Positions 40,892 through 49,035 of a stretch of DNA of 50,980 nt are shown in pieces. Within the stretch, counting starts at the first letter, position 1, and each line of letters begins with the position of its first letter. The notes beneath the pieces are model-generated. The model searched no databases, was not told where the DNA came from, and worked only from the letters and a program-made list of their open reading frames with translations. The stretch is from Pseudofrankia coriaricola. GTDB lineage: Bacteria; Actinomycetota; Actinomycetes; Frankiales; Frankiaceae. Where the stretch lies: positions 1 through 50,980 of the forward strand of contig NZ_MBLO01000136.1 in NCBI RefSeq assembly GCF_001854805.1. The letters run 5' to 3'. The translations under genes and the position numbers were made by a program.

Positions 40892-41470
40892 CTAGACGTC
40901 GCGACCAACCCGGTAGGTGAGGTGGACGAGATTGTCACCGATGGTCCGGGCCTGGACGAGGCGCAGGCCTTTCTGGTCGCCGGTCTCACCGAAGAGACGC
41001 TCGCCGGCCCCGAGCACCACCGGGAAGACGGACAGCCGCAGCTCGTCGACCAGGTCGTGCTCGATCAGCGTGCGCCCGAGCTGATAGCTGGCGTAGACGA
41101 GGATCTCCCCGTCCAGCGCATCCTTCAGCTTCGAGACCTGGTCCACCACGTCGCCCCCGAGGACGGTCGCGTTGCTCCACCTGGGCTCGTCGACGGTCGA
41201 GGACACGACGTACTTGGGCAGGCCGTTCAGCCGGTCGGCGAAGTCGCCGCTGCGCGACAGCCACCGCGCGGCGAACCACTCGTCACTGCGCCGACCGAGC
41301 AGAAGGGCCTCGGCGCCCAGCGCCTCCTCGAACGAGATCGTGAACCACGCATCGAGGTCCTTGCCCCCGAACTGGTTGAACCAGCCGCCCAGCCGGAAGC
41401 CCTCCTGGCCGTCCGGGTCCTGGACGACTCCGTCCAGTGAGGCGTTCGTGCTGATAATGATCTTTCCCAT
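40892..41470 (-). CDS. Dihydrofolate reductase-like (RibD C-terminal domain) protein
   Basis: The protein is 192 residues. MGKIIISTNASLDGVVQDPD, LLLGRRSDEWFAARW, PKYVVSSTVDEPRW and a C-terminal VDELRLSVFPVVLGAGERLF are the marks of the stand-alone RibD_C/DHFR-like family common in actinobacteria. The reductive substrate is unknown. It is divergent from a SigX5-type sigma factor and, from other genomes, such a pairing is frequent (recalled, not checked). Confidence 0.9.
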   Translation of the reverse strand: MGKIIISTNASLDGVVQDPDGQEGFRLGGWFNQFGGKDLDAWFTISFEEALGAEALLLGRRSDEWFAARWLSRSGDFADRLNGLPKYVVSSTVDEPRWSNATVLGGDVVDQVSKLKDALDGEILVYASYQLGRTLIEHDLVDELRLSVFPVVLGAGERLFGETGDQKGLRLVQARTIGDNLVHLTYRVGRDV

Positions 41471-41620
41471 CGCGTCTCTCCGGTGTCGGGTTGTGTTGTC
41501 ACCTGCCACCGATGTAGACACCGCGACGTCGAAAAGGGGGCGTCGGCGGGCCGCCCCCTTTGCCCCCGGGCCGGTGTCCATACAGACGAGCGACGAGACG
41601 CGAAGGGAAGTGATCCGAGG

Positions 41621-42637
41621 GTGTTGGATGTGGCCGCCGACTTGATCTCCAGAGCGCGGGCCGGGGACGGCGACGCGTTCCGGCAGCTGACCGAGCCGTA
41701 CCGCCGGGAGCTGCTGGTGCACTGCTACCGGATGCTCGGGTCGTTCCAGGACGCCGAGGACGTCCTGCAGGACGCGCTGCTGGCCGCCTGGCAAGGCTTC
41801 GCCGGGTTCGAAGGACGCGCCTCGCCGCGAACCTGGCTCTACCGGATCGCGACGAACCGGTGCCTCAACGCGCGCAGGTCGGCCAGCCGACGCCTGGCCA
41901 AGGAGTGGGACGTGCCCAATGTCGGACCGCCCGAGCCGACCCGGCTCGGCGAAGTCGTATGGCTCGAGCCAATGCCCGACGCCCTGTTCGAGAGCGCGGT
42001 CGACGCGCCGCTGGGCCCGGAGGCCTGCTACGAGCAGAACGAAGCCATCTCTTTCGCCTTCGTGACCGCCCTTCAGGTCCTGCCGCCCCGTCAGCTCGCC
42101 GTGCTCATCCTGCGCGACGTCCTCGGATTCCACGCGAACGAGGTGGCCGAGATGCTCGACTCGAGCGTCGAATCGGTCAAGAGCGCGCTCAAGCGCGCTC
42201 GCGCCGGCCTGGAGCAGCGACGGATGGCTAACGACGACCGCGAACCACCGCCCGCCTCCGACTCCCCCGCCGAGAACGCGATCGTGGCGAAATTCGCGCA
42301 GGCGTGGGAATCCGCCGATCTCGACGCGCTGGTGGACCTTCTGACCGACGACGTGTTCATGTCGATGCCGCCGATGCCCTTCGAGTACGAGGGCCGAGAC
42401 GTCGTGGCCCGCTTCTGCGCCAGTATTTTCAGCGCGGGTCGCCGGTTCGACCTCGTCCCGACGCGAGCCAACGGTCAGCCGGCGTTCGGAGCCTACCTGC
42501 GCTCTCCCAACGGCATCAGCCACGGGACCGGCCTCTACCTCCTCACCCTCACCGGCGATCGGATCTGCGCCCTGACCCGCTTCGACAACAGCGTGCTCCC
42601 GTCGTTCGGGCTACGGCGATCGATCCCCAGCCGATAG
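41621..42637 (+). CDS. ECF sigma factor, SigX5 subfamily with SnoaL-like C-terminus
   Basis: The protein is 338 residues. GTG 41621 is chosen as the first in-frame start downstream of GAAGGGAAG. Sigma region 2 (about 8-80; EPYRRELLVHCYRMLGSFQD, RTWLYRIATNRCLNA) and region 4 (about 130-185; LPPRQLAVLILRDVLGFHAN, EVAEMLDSSVESVKSALKRA) are clear. Residues 205-320 form a SnoaL-like domain ending in PFDNSVLPSFGL-like sequence. In this group the C-terminal domain takes the place of a separate anti-sigma factor, and none is encoded nearby. Confidence 0.93.
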   Translation: MLDVAADLISRARAGDGDAFRQLTEPYRRELLVHCYRMLGSFQDAEDVLQDALLAAWQGFAGFEGRASPRTWLYRIATNRCLNARRSASRRLAKEWDVPNVGPPEPTRLGEVVWLEPMPDALFESAVDAPLGPEACYEQNEAISFAFVTALQVLPPRQLAVLILRDVLGFHANEVAEMLDSSVESVKSALKRARAGLEQRRMANDDREPPPASDSPAENAIVAKFAQAWESADLDALVDLLTDDVFMSMPPMPFEYEGRDVVARFCASIFSAGRRFDLVPTRANGQPAFGAYLRSPNGISHGTGLYLLTLTGDRICALTRFDNSVLPSFGLRRSIPSR

Positions 42638-42849
42638 CCGGCATCCCAACGATCGACTTCCGCACTGACGACGCTCGGCCGGGTGGGGCGCTGAACCGAG
42701 CGCGGCGCGCGTTGCCACGGGACGGCGGGAGACCAAGGCGGCTCCGGAGCACCAGGGGGCGACTGCCGCCTCAGGACACCGGTCCAGGCGCCGCGCGCAA
42801 ACGCCTTCGCCGAACGCTGGCTCCGCCGGTCGGGTCGAGCGACCCGGGG

Positions 42850-42880
42850 GCGCGCAGCCGCACCATGATCGGCTGCGCGC
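42850..42880 (+). terminator. Hairpin, possible sigma-gene terminator
   Basis: Arms GCGCGCAGCCG (42850-42860) and CGGCTGCGCGC (42870-42880) are perfect over 11 bp with a 9-nt loop. Its distance from the sigma stop (over 200 nt) makes assignment uncertain. Confidence 0.5.
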
Positions 42881-42893
42881 GGGAATGCCGTGC

Positions 42894-42934
42894 GACTCGG
42901 TCACACGCACGTGTCGTATGGGTGTGACCGAGTC
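42894..42934 (-). terminator. Hairpin terminator after the helicase gene
   Basis: Arms GACTCGGTCACAC (42894-42906) and GTGTGACCGAGTC (42922-42934) are perfect over 13 bp with a 15-nt loop. They begin 3 nt beyond the helicase stop on the minus strand. Confidence 0.7.
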
Positions 42935-42937
42935 TGG

Positions 42938-44392
42938 TCAGCGGGCGCGGCGTGCGCTGAACGTCGCGGCGCTGTGGGTCGGTCGCGACCTGGGTCGCTC
43001 GGCGGTCGACGGGGCGGCCTCGTGATCGGGTGAGTTGGTACGAGCCGTGGCCATCGGCGGTCGAGACGCCGTGGCCCGCCCGGCGCGGTGGCCGTGGTTG
43101 CCGGCGGGGCGGCGTCCACGCCGTCTGCCTGTTCGAGGTGTCGGCTCGGTGCCGCGGTCTCCGCCAACCGGCATGCGTTGGGCTGGACTGGTTCTGGTCT
43201 CCGCCTGGATCGCGATCGCGGGGCTGGTGAGCGACCGAGCGCCGGGGGCGAGCGTGGAGAGTATCGGGTGATCGGCGGATGCGACCCGTGTGGTCGTCGG
43301 CCTGATGCCGGCGGCGCGGGCCAGCTGCGTGACCTCACGGATCTGCTCCGTGGTCGCCAGGGTGATGACGGTGCCGCTGTTGCCGGCGCGCGCGGTGCGC
43401 CCGGAACGGTGCAGGTATGCCTTGTGGTCGGCCGGCGGGTCGGCGTGGATCACGAGGGCCACGTTGTCGACATGGATGCCGCGGGCGGCGATGTCCGTGG
43501 CGACCAGCGCCGAGGCCCGGCCTGTCTGGAAGTCGTCGAGGTTGCGGGTACGGGCGTTCTGGCTCAGGTTGCCGTGCAGCTCGACCGTGGGCACGCCGGC
43601 GCGGTTGAGGTGGCGGGCCAGAGCCTTGGCGCCGTGCTTCGTGCGGGTGAACACGACCGTGCGGCCTGGTGCGCTGGACAGGTCGACGAGCACGGGGAGC
43701 CGGCTGTCCCGCTCGACGTGCAGCAGATGGTGCGCCATGGTGCCCACCGGGGACTGGGCGGAGTCGGCCTCGTGTACCGCGGGTTTGCTGAGGTACTGGC
43801 GCACCAGGGTGTCGATGGCCTTGTCCAGGGTGGCCGAGAACAGCATTCGCTGCCCGCCGGCCGGGGTCTGGCCGATCAGCCGGCGTACGGCGGGAAGGAA
43901 CCCCAGGTCGGCCATGTGGTCGGCCTCGTCCAGCACGGTGACCTTTACCTGGGCCAGCGAGCAGTGCCCCTGCGCGAGGAGATCCTCGAGCCGGCCGGGG
44001 CAGGCCACGACGATGTCGACGCCCCGCCGGATCGCGGCCACCTGCGGGTTCTGACCGACGCCGCCGAACACGGTGCACGAGGTGAGGCCGGCCGCGGCGG
44101 CGAGCGGCCGCAGAGCCGTGTCGATCTGCGCGGCGAGCTCGCGGGTGGGCGCCAGAATCAGCGCGCGCGGAGCCCCTGCTCGGGCCCGGGGCCCGCCGGA
44201 CAGCCGCGCGACCACGGGCAGGAGGAACGCGAGCGTCTTGCCGGACCCCGTGCGGCCGCGGCCGAGGACGTCACGTCCAGCGAGCGCGTCCGGCAGCGTC
44301 GCCCGCTGGATGGGGGTGGGGATCTCGATGGCGAGACGGGTGAGAACGTCGGTCAGGCGCGCAGGCACGCCAAGATCGGTGAACGAAGACAA
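42938..44392 (-). CDS. DEAD-box RNA helicase
   Basis: The protein is 484 residues. Motifs in order: Q motif IPTPIQ, motif I GRTGSGKT (with a Gly where Ala/Ser is usual), PTRELA, GG, DEAD, SAT, then the C-terminal VFTRTKHGA, VATDIAARGIHVD and HRSGRTARAG. The last 110 residues are a basic, Arg/Pro/Thr-rich tail that probably binds RNA. The likely role is RNA remodelling in ribosome assembly or cold adaptation. Confidence 0.95.
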   Translation of the reverse strand: MSSFTDLGVPARLTDVLTRLAIEIPTPIQRATLPDALAGRDVLGRGRTGSGKTLAFLLPVVARLSGGPRARAGAPRALILAPTRELAAQIDTALRPLAAAAGLTSCTVFGGVGQNPQVAAIRRGVDIVVACPGRLEDLLAQGHCSLAQVKVTVLDEADHMADLGFLPAVRRLIGQTPAGGQRMLFSATLDKAIDTLVRQYLSKPAVHEADSAQSPVGTMAHHLLHVERDSRLPVLVDLSSAPGRTVVFTRTKHGAKALARHLNRAGVPTVELHGNLSQNARTRNLDDFQTGRASALVATDIAARGIHVDNVALVIHADPPADHKAYLHRSGRTARAGNSGTVITLATTEQIREVTQLARAAGIRPTTTRVASADHPILSTLAPGARSLTSPAIAIQAETRTSPAQRMPVGGDRGTEPTPRTGRRRGRRPAGNHGHRAGRATASRPPMATARTNSPDHEAAPSTAERPRSRPTHSAATFSARRAR

Positions 44393-44552
44393 GAAAAAAT
44401 CGCTATCTGTGTGGATGTCCCGCCGACAACCGGATCCGAGGATCTCGACCGGTTACGCGCGGAGCCGAGGCCCGATGCTGAGCAGCGGGTGCTACGACGC
44501 GCGGACAACTCGCGGCAGGAGCTCGACGAGCTGATGCAGTCAGCATAGCTGG
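44393..44552. other. Region between helicase and integrase remnant
   Basis: Upstream of the helicase start lies an A-rich stretch (about 44385-44400). On the plus strand about 44430-44548 has coding-like composition and ends in a stop (LRRADNSRQELDELMQSA) but has no assigned family; it may be another gene scrap. Confidence 0.35.
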
Positions 44553-45096
44553 TCCGTGCGCCGCATCGGTGCTGACCAGTGCGGTGAGGCCCGCCGCACA
44601 GCGCCCGCTCGATGGTCAGAACCCGACCGTCCAGGTCGCAGCGGCGCAGGCAGGCCAGTTCACCCCGGCGGGCACCGGAATCGGCCGCAAGCCGCACCAA
44701 CAGCAAATTTTGCTCGGCGGTGAACAGCGCCCGCGCAGGCCCGGCGCGGTCCAGGCGGGCGCGTACCACGTGTTCGGCGGCGGCGACCTGGGCCTCGGCG
44801 GTGCGCAGAAGCTGGCAGACCTCGGCGAGGGTGTGGTGGCGTCGCGGTACCGGCCGCCGTGGGCCCTTCACGCCGGCAAGTGGGTTGCTAGGCAGAAGCT
44901 CTTCGTCGACTGCCCAGGACACCGCCGAACGCAGGGCAAGCCAGCGGCCGGACACCGTCGGCACCGACAGGCCCTCCTGCTGCCAGCGCCGGATCGCCGC
45001 CCGCACATATCCGGGCGTGAGCGCGGCCAGTCGTCGCCGCGCCAGCCGGTCGGCCAGCGGCGTCTGGACCACATGCCGGTGTGAGGCCAGGGTCAC
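44553..45096 (-). pseudogene. Tyrosine recombinase/integrase, truncated remnant
   Basis: The frame carries the SAM-like core-binding domain (ALTPGYVRAAIRRWQQEGLS, VSGRWLALRSAVSWAVDEEL, PSNPLAGVKGP) and the first part of the catalytic domain including the first conserved Arg in DSGARRGELACLR. It ends shortly after ERAL; the His-x-x-Arg and Tyr motifs are absent. The N-terminal arm-binding domain is also missing. It is a remnant of an integrative element. Confidence 0.75.
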
Positions 45097-45134
45097 AGGT
45101 CACCAGGCGTGCGACGCGGTGAGGTCGGGGATCA

Positions 45135-45310
45135 TGACGGGCCGTGGTGTCACGGTCGTGTTCCTGGTGCGCAGGCTGCTCGCAATGGCCGGTGTGGGTG
45201 GTCGGCCCCACGAGATAGAGGTCGAGATCGCCGTCCCGCGCCACCAGGTGGCGATAGTGCGTCGCGGGGTCGCCCGGCCGCGGATAGCTGGCCGTCGGCG
45301 ACATAGCATC
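45135..45310 (+). mobile_element. IS transposase N-terminal scrap, in frame with peroxiredoxin
   Basis: VVFLVRRLLAMAGVGGRPHE, IEVEIAVPRHQVAIVRRGVA, RPRI is close to the N-terminus of integrase-core transposases, where the usual form reads DVEIAVLRHQLAVLRRQVARPR. Only about 57 residues remain. The frame continues without a stop into the peroxiredoxin start at 45317. Confidence 0.65.
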
Positions 45311-45316
45311 GCCCAC

Positions 45317-45781
45317 ATGCTCGACCCAGGCGCCCGCGTTCCTGTCTTCGCCCTCCCGGACCAGGACGGGAGGTTGGTCGCCTCGACTGCGCTTGCGGGG
45401 CACTGGGCGTTGTTGTGGTGGTATCCCAAGGCCGGGTCGCCCGGCTGCACCATCGAAGGTCAGGAACTACGAGACCAGGCCGAGCAGTTTCAGGCAGCCG
45501 GCTGTCTCATTGTGGGCCTGTCGTTCGACACACCTGAAGAGAACAAGGCTTGGGCCGAGGAACAGGGCTTCGAGTTCCCGCTGCTTTCGGATGTGGACCA
45601 CAGCGTGGGGCGCCTGTTCGCGGTCGAGCGGGACCCAGACGACCAGTACGCCGCCTTTCCGCTTCGAGTGTCATACCTGGTCGATCCCGATGGCGTCGTC
45701 CGCAAGACATATGTCGTCGCCGGTGTCCAGGAGCATGCCGTCTCTGTACTGTCCACTCTCGCCGAGCTGGGCCGGGCATGA
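45317..45781 (+). CDS. Peroxiredoxin, BCP/AhpC-TSA type
   Basis: The protein is 154 residues from ATG 45317. The thioredoxin-fold core has PVFALPDQDGRLVAST, peroxidatic Cys44 in SPGCTIEGQELRD, GLSFDTPEENKAWAEE and FPLRVSYLVDPDGVVRKTY. The usual BCP resolving Cys five residues after Cys44 is absent; Cys63 could substitute or the enzyme may be 1-Cys. It reduces peroxides in the cytoplasm. Its stop overlaps the start of the VIT1-like gene by 4 bp. Confidence 0.92.
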   Translation: MLDPGARVPVFALPDQDGRLVASTALAGHWALLWWYPKAGSPGCTIEGQELRDQAEQFQAAGCLIVGLSFDTPEENKAWAEEQGFEFPLLSDVDHSVGRLFAVERDPDDQYAAFPLRVSYLVDPDGVVRKTYVVAGVQEHAVSVLSTLAELGRA

Positions 45782-46608
45782 GTGAGGACGTGCCCGCGGG
45801 GGTCGTTCCGTTCCTGCCCGCCGGCCACCGAGCGTATCGAGCACACCGACCGGCGTGGCCGCTGCGCACGACCGCCGCGAGTCGGCCCACCGATCCGGCA
45901 TTCGATGCAGCCGATCTTGCTGACCAGGTAGCCCGGGTCGCGCGTGGCGGCGCGCGAGCCGCGGTGCTGGGCATTAACGACGGCCTCGTCACCAACATCT
46001 GCCTCATTCTGGGCATGGCCGGCGCGCACGCGTCGCCCGGCACCGTCCGTCTGGCCGGGTTCGCCAGCCTGCTCGCCGGCGCGCTGTCGATGGCTGCGGG
46101 TGAATGGGTCTCCGTACGCAGTCAGGCCGAACTCTACGGTGGCCTGCTTGTCAAGATCCGGCGACTGGTCACGCGTAACCCACGATTGATGCTCGACGAG
46201 CTCTCATCACGCCTAGAGGCCGCGGGATTCGCCCGGGCAACCGCGCAATCCGCGCCAGCAGAGCTCGCGCTGGACGAGGAGCGGTTTCTTGCCTTCACCG
46301 CTCAGATCGTGTTTGGCATCAGTCCCGCCGGGCTCGGCTCGCCACTGACCGCCGCGACCACATCGCTCGCCTACTTCGCCGGGGGAGCCCTCATACCGCT
46401 CGCGCCCTGGTGGTTCCTGCGCGGCGTCCCCGCCGTATCCGTGTCCATCGCCCTGACCGCCATCGCCAGCATCCTCGTCGGGGCCGGCATCGCCCGCTCC
46501 AGCGATCACTCGATGAGGCGTGGGGCGCTGCGCCAGCTGGCTATCATCCTGGCCGCAGCGGCAGCCACCTACAGCATCGGAAAGCTGTTCGGCTCAACAG
46601 TGAGTTGA
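45778..46608 (+). CDS. VIT1/CCC1-family Fe/Mn transporter
   Basis: The protein is 276 residues. An unusually long hydrophilic N-terminus (about 60 residues) precedes the first helix. Family marks are INDGLVTNICLILGMAGA, GALSMAAGEWVSVRSQAEL, then a cytoplasmic helical loop and two more helix pairs ending near SIGKLFG. CCC1-type proteins move Fe2+ or Mn2+ out of the cytoplasm. Coupling to a peroxiredoxin suggests joint defence against iron-driven peroxide stress. Confidence 0.9.
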   Translation: MSEDVPAGVVPFLPAGHRAYRAHRPAWPLRTTAASRPTDPAFDAADLADQVARVARGGARAAVLGINDGLVTNICLILGMAGAHASPGTVRLAGFASLLAGALSMAAGEWVSVRSQAELYGGLLVKIRRLVTRNPRLMLDELSSRLEAAGFARATAQSAPAELALDEERFLAFTAQIVFGISPAGLGSPLTAATTSLAYFAGGALIPLAPWWFLRGVPAVSVSIALTAIASILVGAGIARSSDHSMRRGALRQLAIILAAAAATYSIGKLFGSTVS

Positions 46609-46611
46609 CCG

Positions 46612-46700
46612 ACGAGGAGACGCGCGCCGAGATGGAGGCGAGCGTGCCGCTGAAGTACGTCAACGCCTTCTTCCACTTCTACGTCGACGGCGCTCTCGAC
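46612..46700 (+). pseudogene. NmrA-like protein, C-terminal scrap
   Basis: ETRAEMEASVPLKYVNAFFH, FYVDGALDES resembles the C-terminal segment of NmrA-type oxidoreductases (M-E-A-x-x-P-x-K-Y-V-x-A-F-F). It starts just after the VIT1 stop and is cut where the bluB 3' end begins. Confidence 0.5.
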
Positions 46701-47350
46701 GAGTCGCAGTCGTTGTCGTCGGCGGTCGGATGCCAGCGTTCCTGGTGGACCGCCTGGCGAAGCGGGCGCCGGTTCGCCCAGCCGTGGCGCTCGAGGTCGG
46801 GGATGGATTCGTGGTGGGTTACCGGTCCGAGGCACAGCCACGCGACGGGTCGGATGTCCGCGGGGATGGCGAGCAGGTCGCGGACGAACGCTTCCCGGTA
46901 GAAGGAGACCCATCCCACGCCGAGACCCTCGGCCGTGGCCGCGAGCCACAGGTTCTGGATCGCCAGGCAGACGGAGTAAAGACCTGCGTCGGCGATGGCG
47001 TGTCGGCCCAGGACCGCCGGCGCCCCGCGTCGCTGGTCGTAGGTCACGACCAGCGACAGGGACGACTCCATCACCCCGTCGATCTTTATCCGGCTGAAGC
47101 GGGCGGCCCGTTGTTCGGCAAGCGACGCGGCGAAGACCTCCCGCTCGCACCGAACGTGGGCGTGAAAGGCCCGCCGTGTGCGCCGGTCGGTGACGAGGAT
47201 GAAGTCCCAGGGCTGGCTGAGTCCGACACTCGGCGCGGCGTGTGCGGCCTCGAGCACCCGCTCGAGGATCTCGCTGGGGATCGGCGCGCCAGTGAACTGG
47301 CCGCGCACGTCGCGGCGCTGGTGGATCACGTCGTACAGATGCGTAGGCAT
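46679..47350 (-). CDS. bluB: BluB, 5,6-dimethylbenzimidazole synthase
   Basis: The protein is 223 residues from ATG 47350, with GGGAG six bases upstream. It has the nitroreductase-like fold of BluB: YDVIHQRRDVRGQFTGAPIP, AAHAAPSVGLSQPWDFILV, a long middle insertion, and LAATAEGLGVGWVSFYREA. BluB cleaves reduced FMN with oxygen to make the lower ligand of vitamin B12. The cobalamin riboswitch upstream strongly supports this. It appears alone, without other cob genes in the window. Confidence 0.94.
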   Translation of the reverse strand: MPTHLYDVIHQRRDVRGQFTGAPIPSEILERVLEAAHAAPSVGLSQPWDFILVTDRRTRRAFHAHVRCEREVFAASLAEQRAARFSRIKIDGVMESSLSLVVTYDQRRGAPAVLGRHAIADAGLYSVCLAIQNLWLAATAEGLGVGWVSFYREAFVRDLLAIPADIRPVAWLCLGPVTHHESIPDLERHGWANRRPLRQAVHQERWHPTADDNDCDSSRAPST

Positions 47351-47384
47351 GGCAGGCTCCCGCTGTCCGGCCGCCCCAGGGCGG

Positions 47385-47573
47385 CACCCGCGCGGGGCCG
47401 GTCTTCGGACTCCCGGATCGACGCCGACCGTCCGCCTTCCCGGACTGTTAGGTCCAGTGGCCGCGCTGAGCGCGTGGACGGGGACTCCCCGGTTACCGCG
47501 GCGGGCCCGTGCCGGACTTCCACCGGCTTCCCGATTCTCCCCGGTCACCCGGGGCACCCCGCAAACGATGCCG
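47385..47573 (-). ncRNA. Cobalamin riboswitch
   Basis: The minus strand upstream of bluB has the expected blocks in order: GGTGCCCCGGGTGACCGGGG, GGGAAGCCGGTGGAAGTCCG, the GCACGGGCCCGCCGCGGTAA core, GCCACTG, GGGAAGGCGG, and the B12 box GGAGTCCGAAGACCGGCC (about 47396-47413). A small hairpin GCCGCCC-TG-GGGCGGC follows before the ribosome site and may be the expression platform. When adenosylcobalamin binds, bluB expression should fall. Confidence 0.93.
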
Positions 47574-47855
47574 CCGTGCACGCTATCAGGGCCTGGTGCC
47601 CGCCGCCGGGCTCGTTGGCCGGTCTGGACGAGGCCCACACCAGAGCCCGATGATCCCGGTTTGGCCGGCGTCCCCCGATCGTCCGCCGTCGTCCACCGGC
47701 TTGGCTGCCACGCTGGCTGCCACGGAACTCCGGGCGGGGCCTGTCAGCTCGGCTGCCGGTCGGCGAAGCTCTGGGCCGTCGCCGACCGCGGGTTAGCATG
47801 GCCGCTTGTCATCGAGCTAGCGGCAAATCGTGCCGAAGATCAACAAGGAGTGCGG
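47574..47855. other. Intergenic, divergent promoters
   Basis: It lies between the riboswitch and the NTF2-like gene. No gene was recognised; it must hold the bluB promoter. Confidence 0.4.
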
Positions 47856-48290
47856 TTGAGTACGACGGCAAACAAGAACATGGTGTTCAGTTTCTTCGAG
47901 AACCTGTCGGTGGGGCGCATCAAAGCCGCCATGGACCTGATGGACGAGAAGGCTACGTGGTTGGTGTCCGGAAAGCCGGAGCACATCCCGCTGGCGGGCA
48001 CATACACCAAGCAGAAGCTCGTCGATCTGCTCGGCTTGGTAGGAACGGTCATGCCGGCTGGGATAGAAATGACCATCACCAGTGGAACAGCGGAAGGAGA
48101 TCGGGTCGTCGTCGAAGCCGAGGTGCGCGGGGTGTCGCCGGCCGGAAAGACGTACGACAACCGGATCTGCTTTGTCGTCGAAGTGCGCGGCAGCACGATT
48201 CAGTCCGTGCGCGAATACTACGACACGATTCACACCAACGATGTCCTGTTCGACAGGACGTACTCCAACGAGGCCCTCGTGGAGAATTAG
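47856..48290 (+). CDS. SnoaL/NTF2-like protein
   Basis: The protein is 144 residues. TTG 47856 is chosen because AAGGAG lies exactly five bases upstream; no ATG fits. The fold is visible from FSFFENLSVGRIKAAMDLMD, KATWLVSG, LAGTYTKQKLVDLLGLV, VVVEAEVRGVSPAGKTYDNR and FVVEVRGSTIQSVREYYDTI. Lower GC than neighbours at the start. It may be a small isomerase, cyclase or binding protein; the substrate is unknown. Confidence 0.85.
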   Translation: MSTTANKNMVFSFFENLSVGRIKAAMDLMDEKATWLVSGKPEHIPLAGTYTKQKLVDLLGLVGTVMPAGIEMTITSGTAEGDRVVVEAEVRGVSPAGKTYDNRICFVVEVRGSTIQSVREYYDTIHTNDVLFDRTYSNEALVEN

Positions 48291-48529
48291 CTCCTCATCC
48301 GTATGGCCGGCCGTTCAGGAGTCGCGGGGGCGCCGGGTCCGCCGATACGGGGGCCAGCCGGCCAGAGCCGGGTGAGCTGGTGCGGGGTGAGGGGCTGGGC
48401 GTAGACGGCACGGAAGACCTTCCCCACGGTGTCGGTGTCAACGGTGTCGGCGAGCATGACGAACCAGTCGATGCCGACGGGGCAGGCCCACAGGTAGCTC
48501 GAACTCGACCCGACGCAGGTCGGGGAGCC
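48291..48529. other. Coding-like scrap, unassigned
   Basis: The minus-strand frame 48287-48541 contains YLWACPVGIDWFVMLADTVD, TDTVGKVFRAVYAQPLTPHQ, which looks like real protein but has no start with a ribosome site and no family I can name. It directly follows the truncated end of the IS256 remnant. Confidence 0.35.
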
Positions 48530-48741
48530 CGGGTGTCCCACTCCCGGCTCCGGTAACCGTTGCGACGATTCACCCGATCGGGCGAGATCTCACCGTATTC
48601 CGCTCCGCACAGCGCGTCCGCCTCCGCGGACATCAGGGAATCCGCGAACCTTTTCACCAGCGCGCCCAGCAGATCCGGACTCGCCATCATCAGTTCCTTG
48701 CCGACGAGTTCCGCGTCGGGCACAGTCGGTCGCACGGCCAT
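48530..48741 (-). mobile_element. IS256-family transposase, N-terminal remnant
   Basis: From ATG 48741 (GGAGG upstream) about 70 residues match the Transposase_mut N-terminus: LLGALVKRFADSLMSAEADA, LCGAEYGEISPDRVNRRNGY, RSREWDTR. The element is cut right after REWDTR, losing the whole DDE catalytic core. The segment 48742-48835 upstream is probably the original 5' end of the element. Confidence 0.85.
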
Positions 48742-49035
48742 CGCAGTGTTCCTCCGTCTTCGAGTTCTTTGGTCGGTTCTCGAAGAGGATCACGCGGTGG
48801 CCGTCCCAGTTCACGGACCGCCACTCCAGCAAGTCACTGGTCGATCACATCCCGTACACCACGTCCGTCGCCGCTGCGCCACCAGGTGGGTCGGCCGCGC
48901 ATGCCGTGGTGCCAGGCATCGGTCTGCTGGCGCAGTGCGGCGAGGCGGTCGTTGTCCCGCGAAGGAAGCCCGCGTCACGGAGTCCCAGTCCGAGTCTCAG
49001 GTAAGCGGATCGAGGCGCTGCGGCGTATAGGGGGT

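Larger units (their letters stand above)
42638..42937. other. Convergent intergenic with two hairpins
   Basis: A 300-bp gap between the sigma factor and the helicase. No gene is recognised; the last 90 bp hold two strong hairpins listed separately. Confidence 0.5.

Noticed and set aside
43088-44548. 486-residue plus-strand frame opposite the helicase
   Set aside because: Antisense to a complete DEAD-box helicase. Only its last 40 residues, beyond the helicase start, look coding, and these are noted separately.
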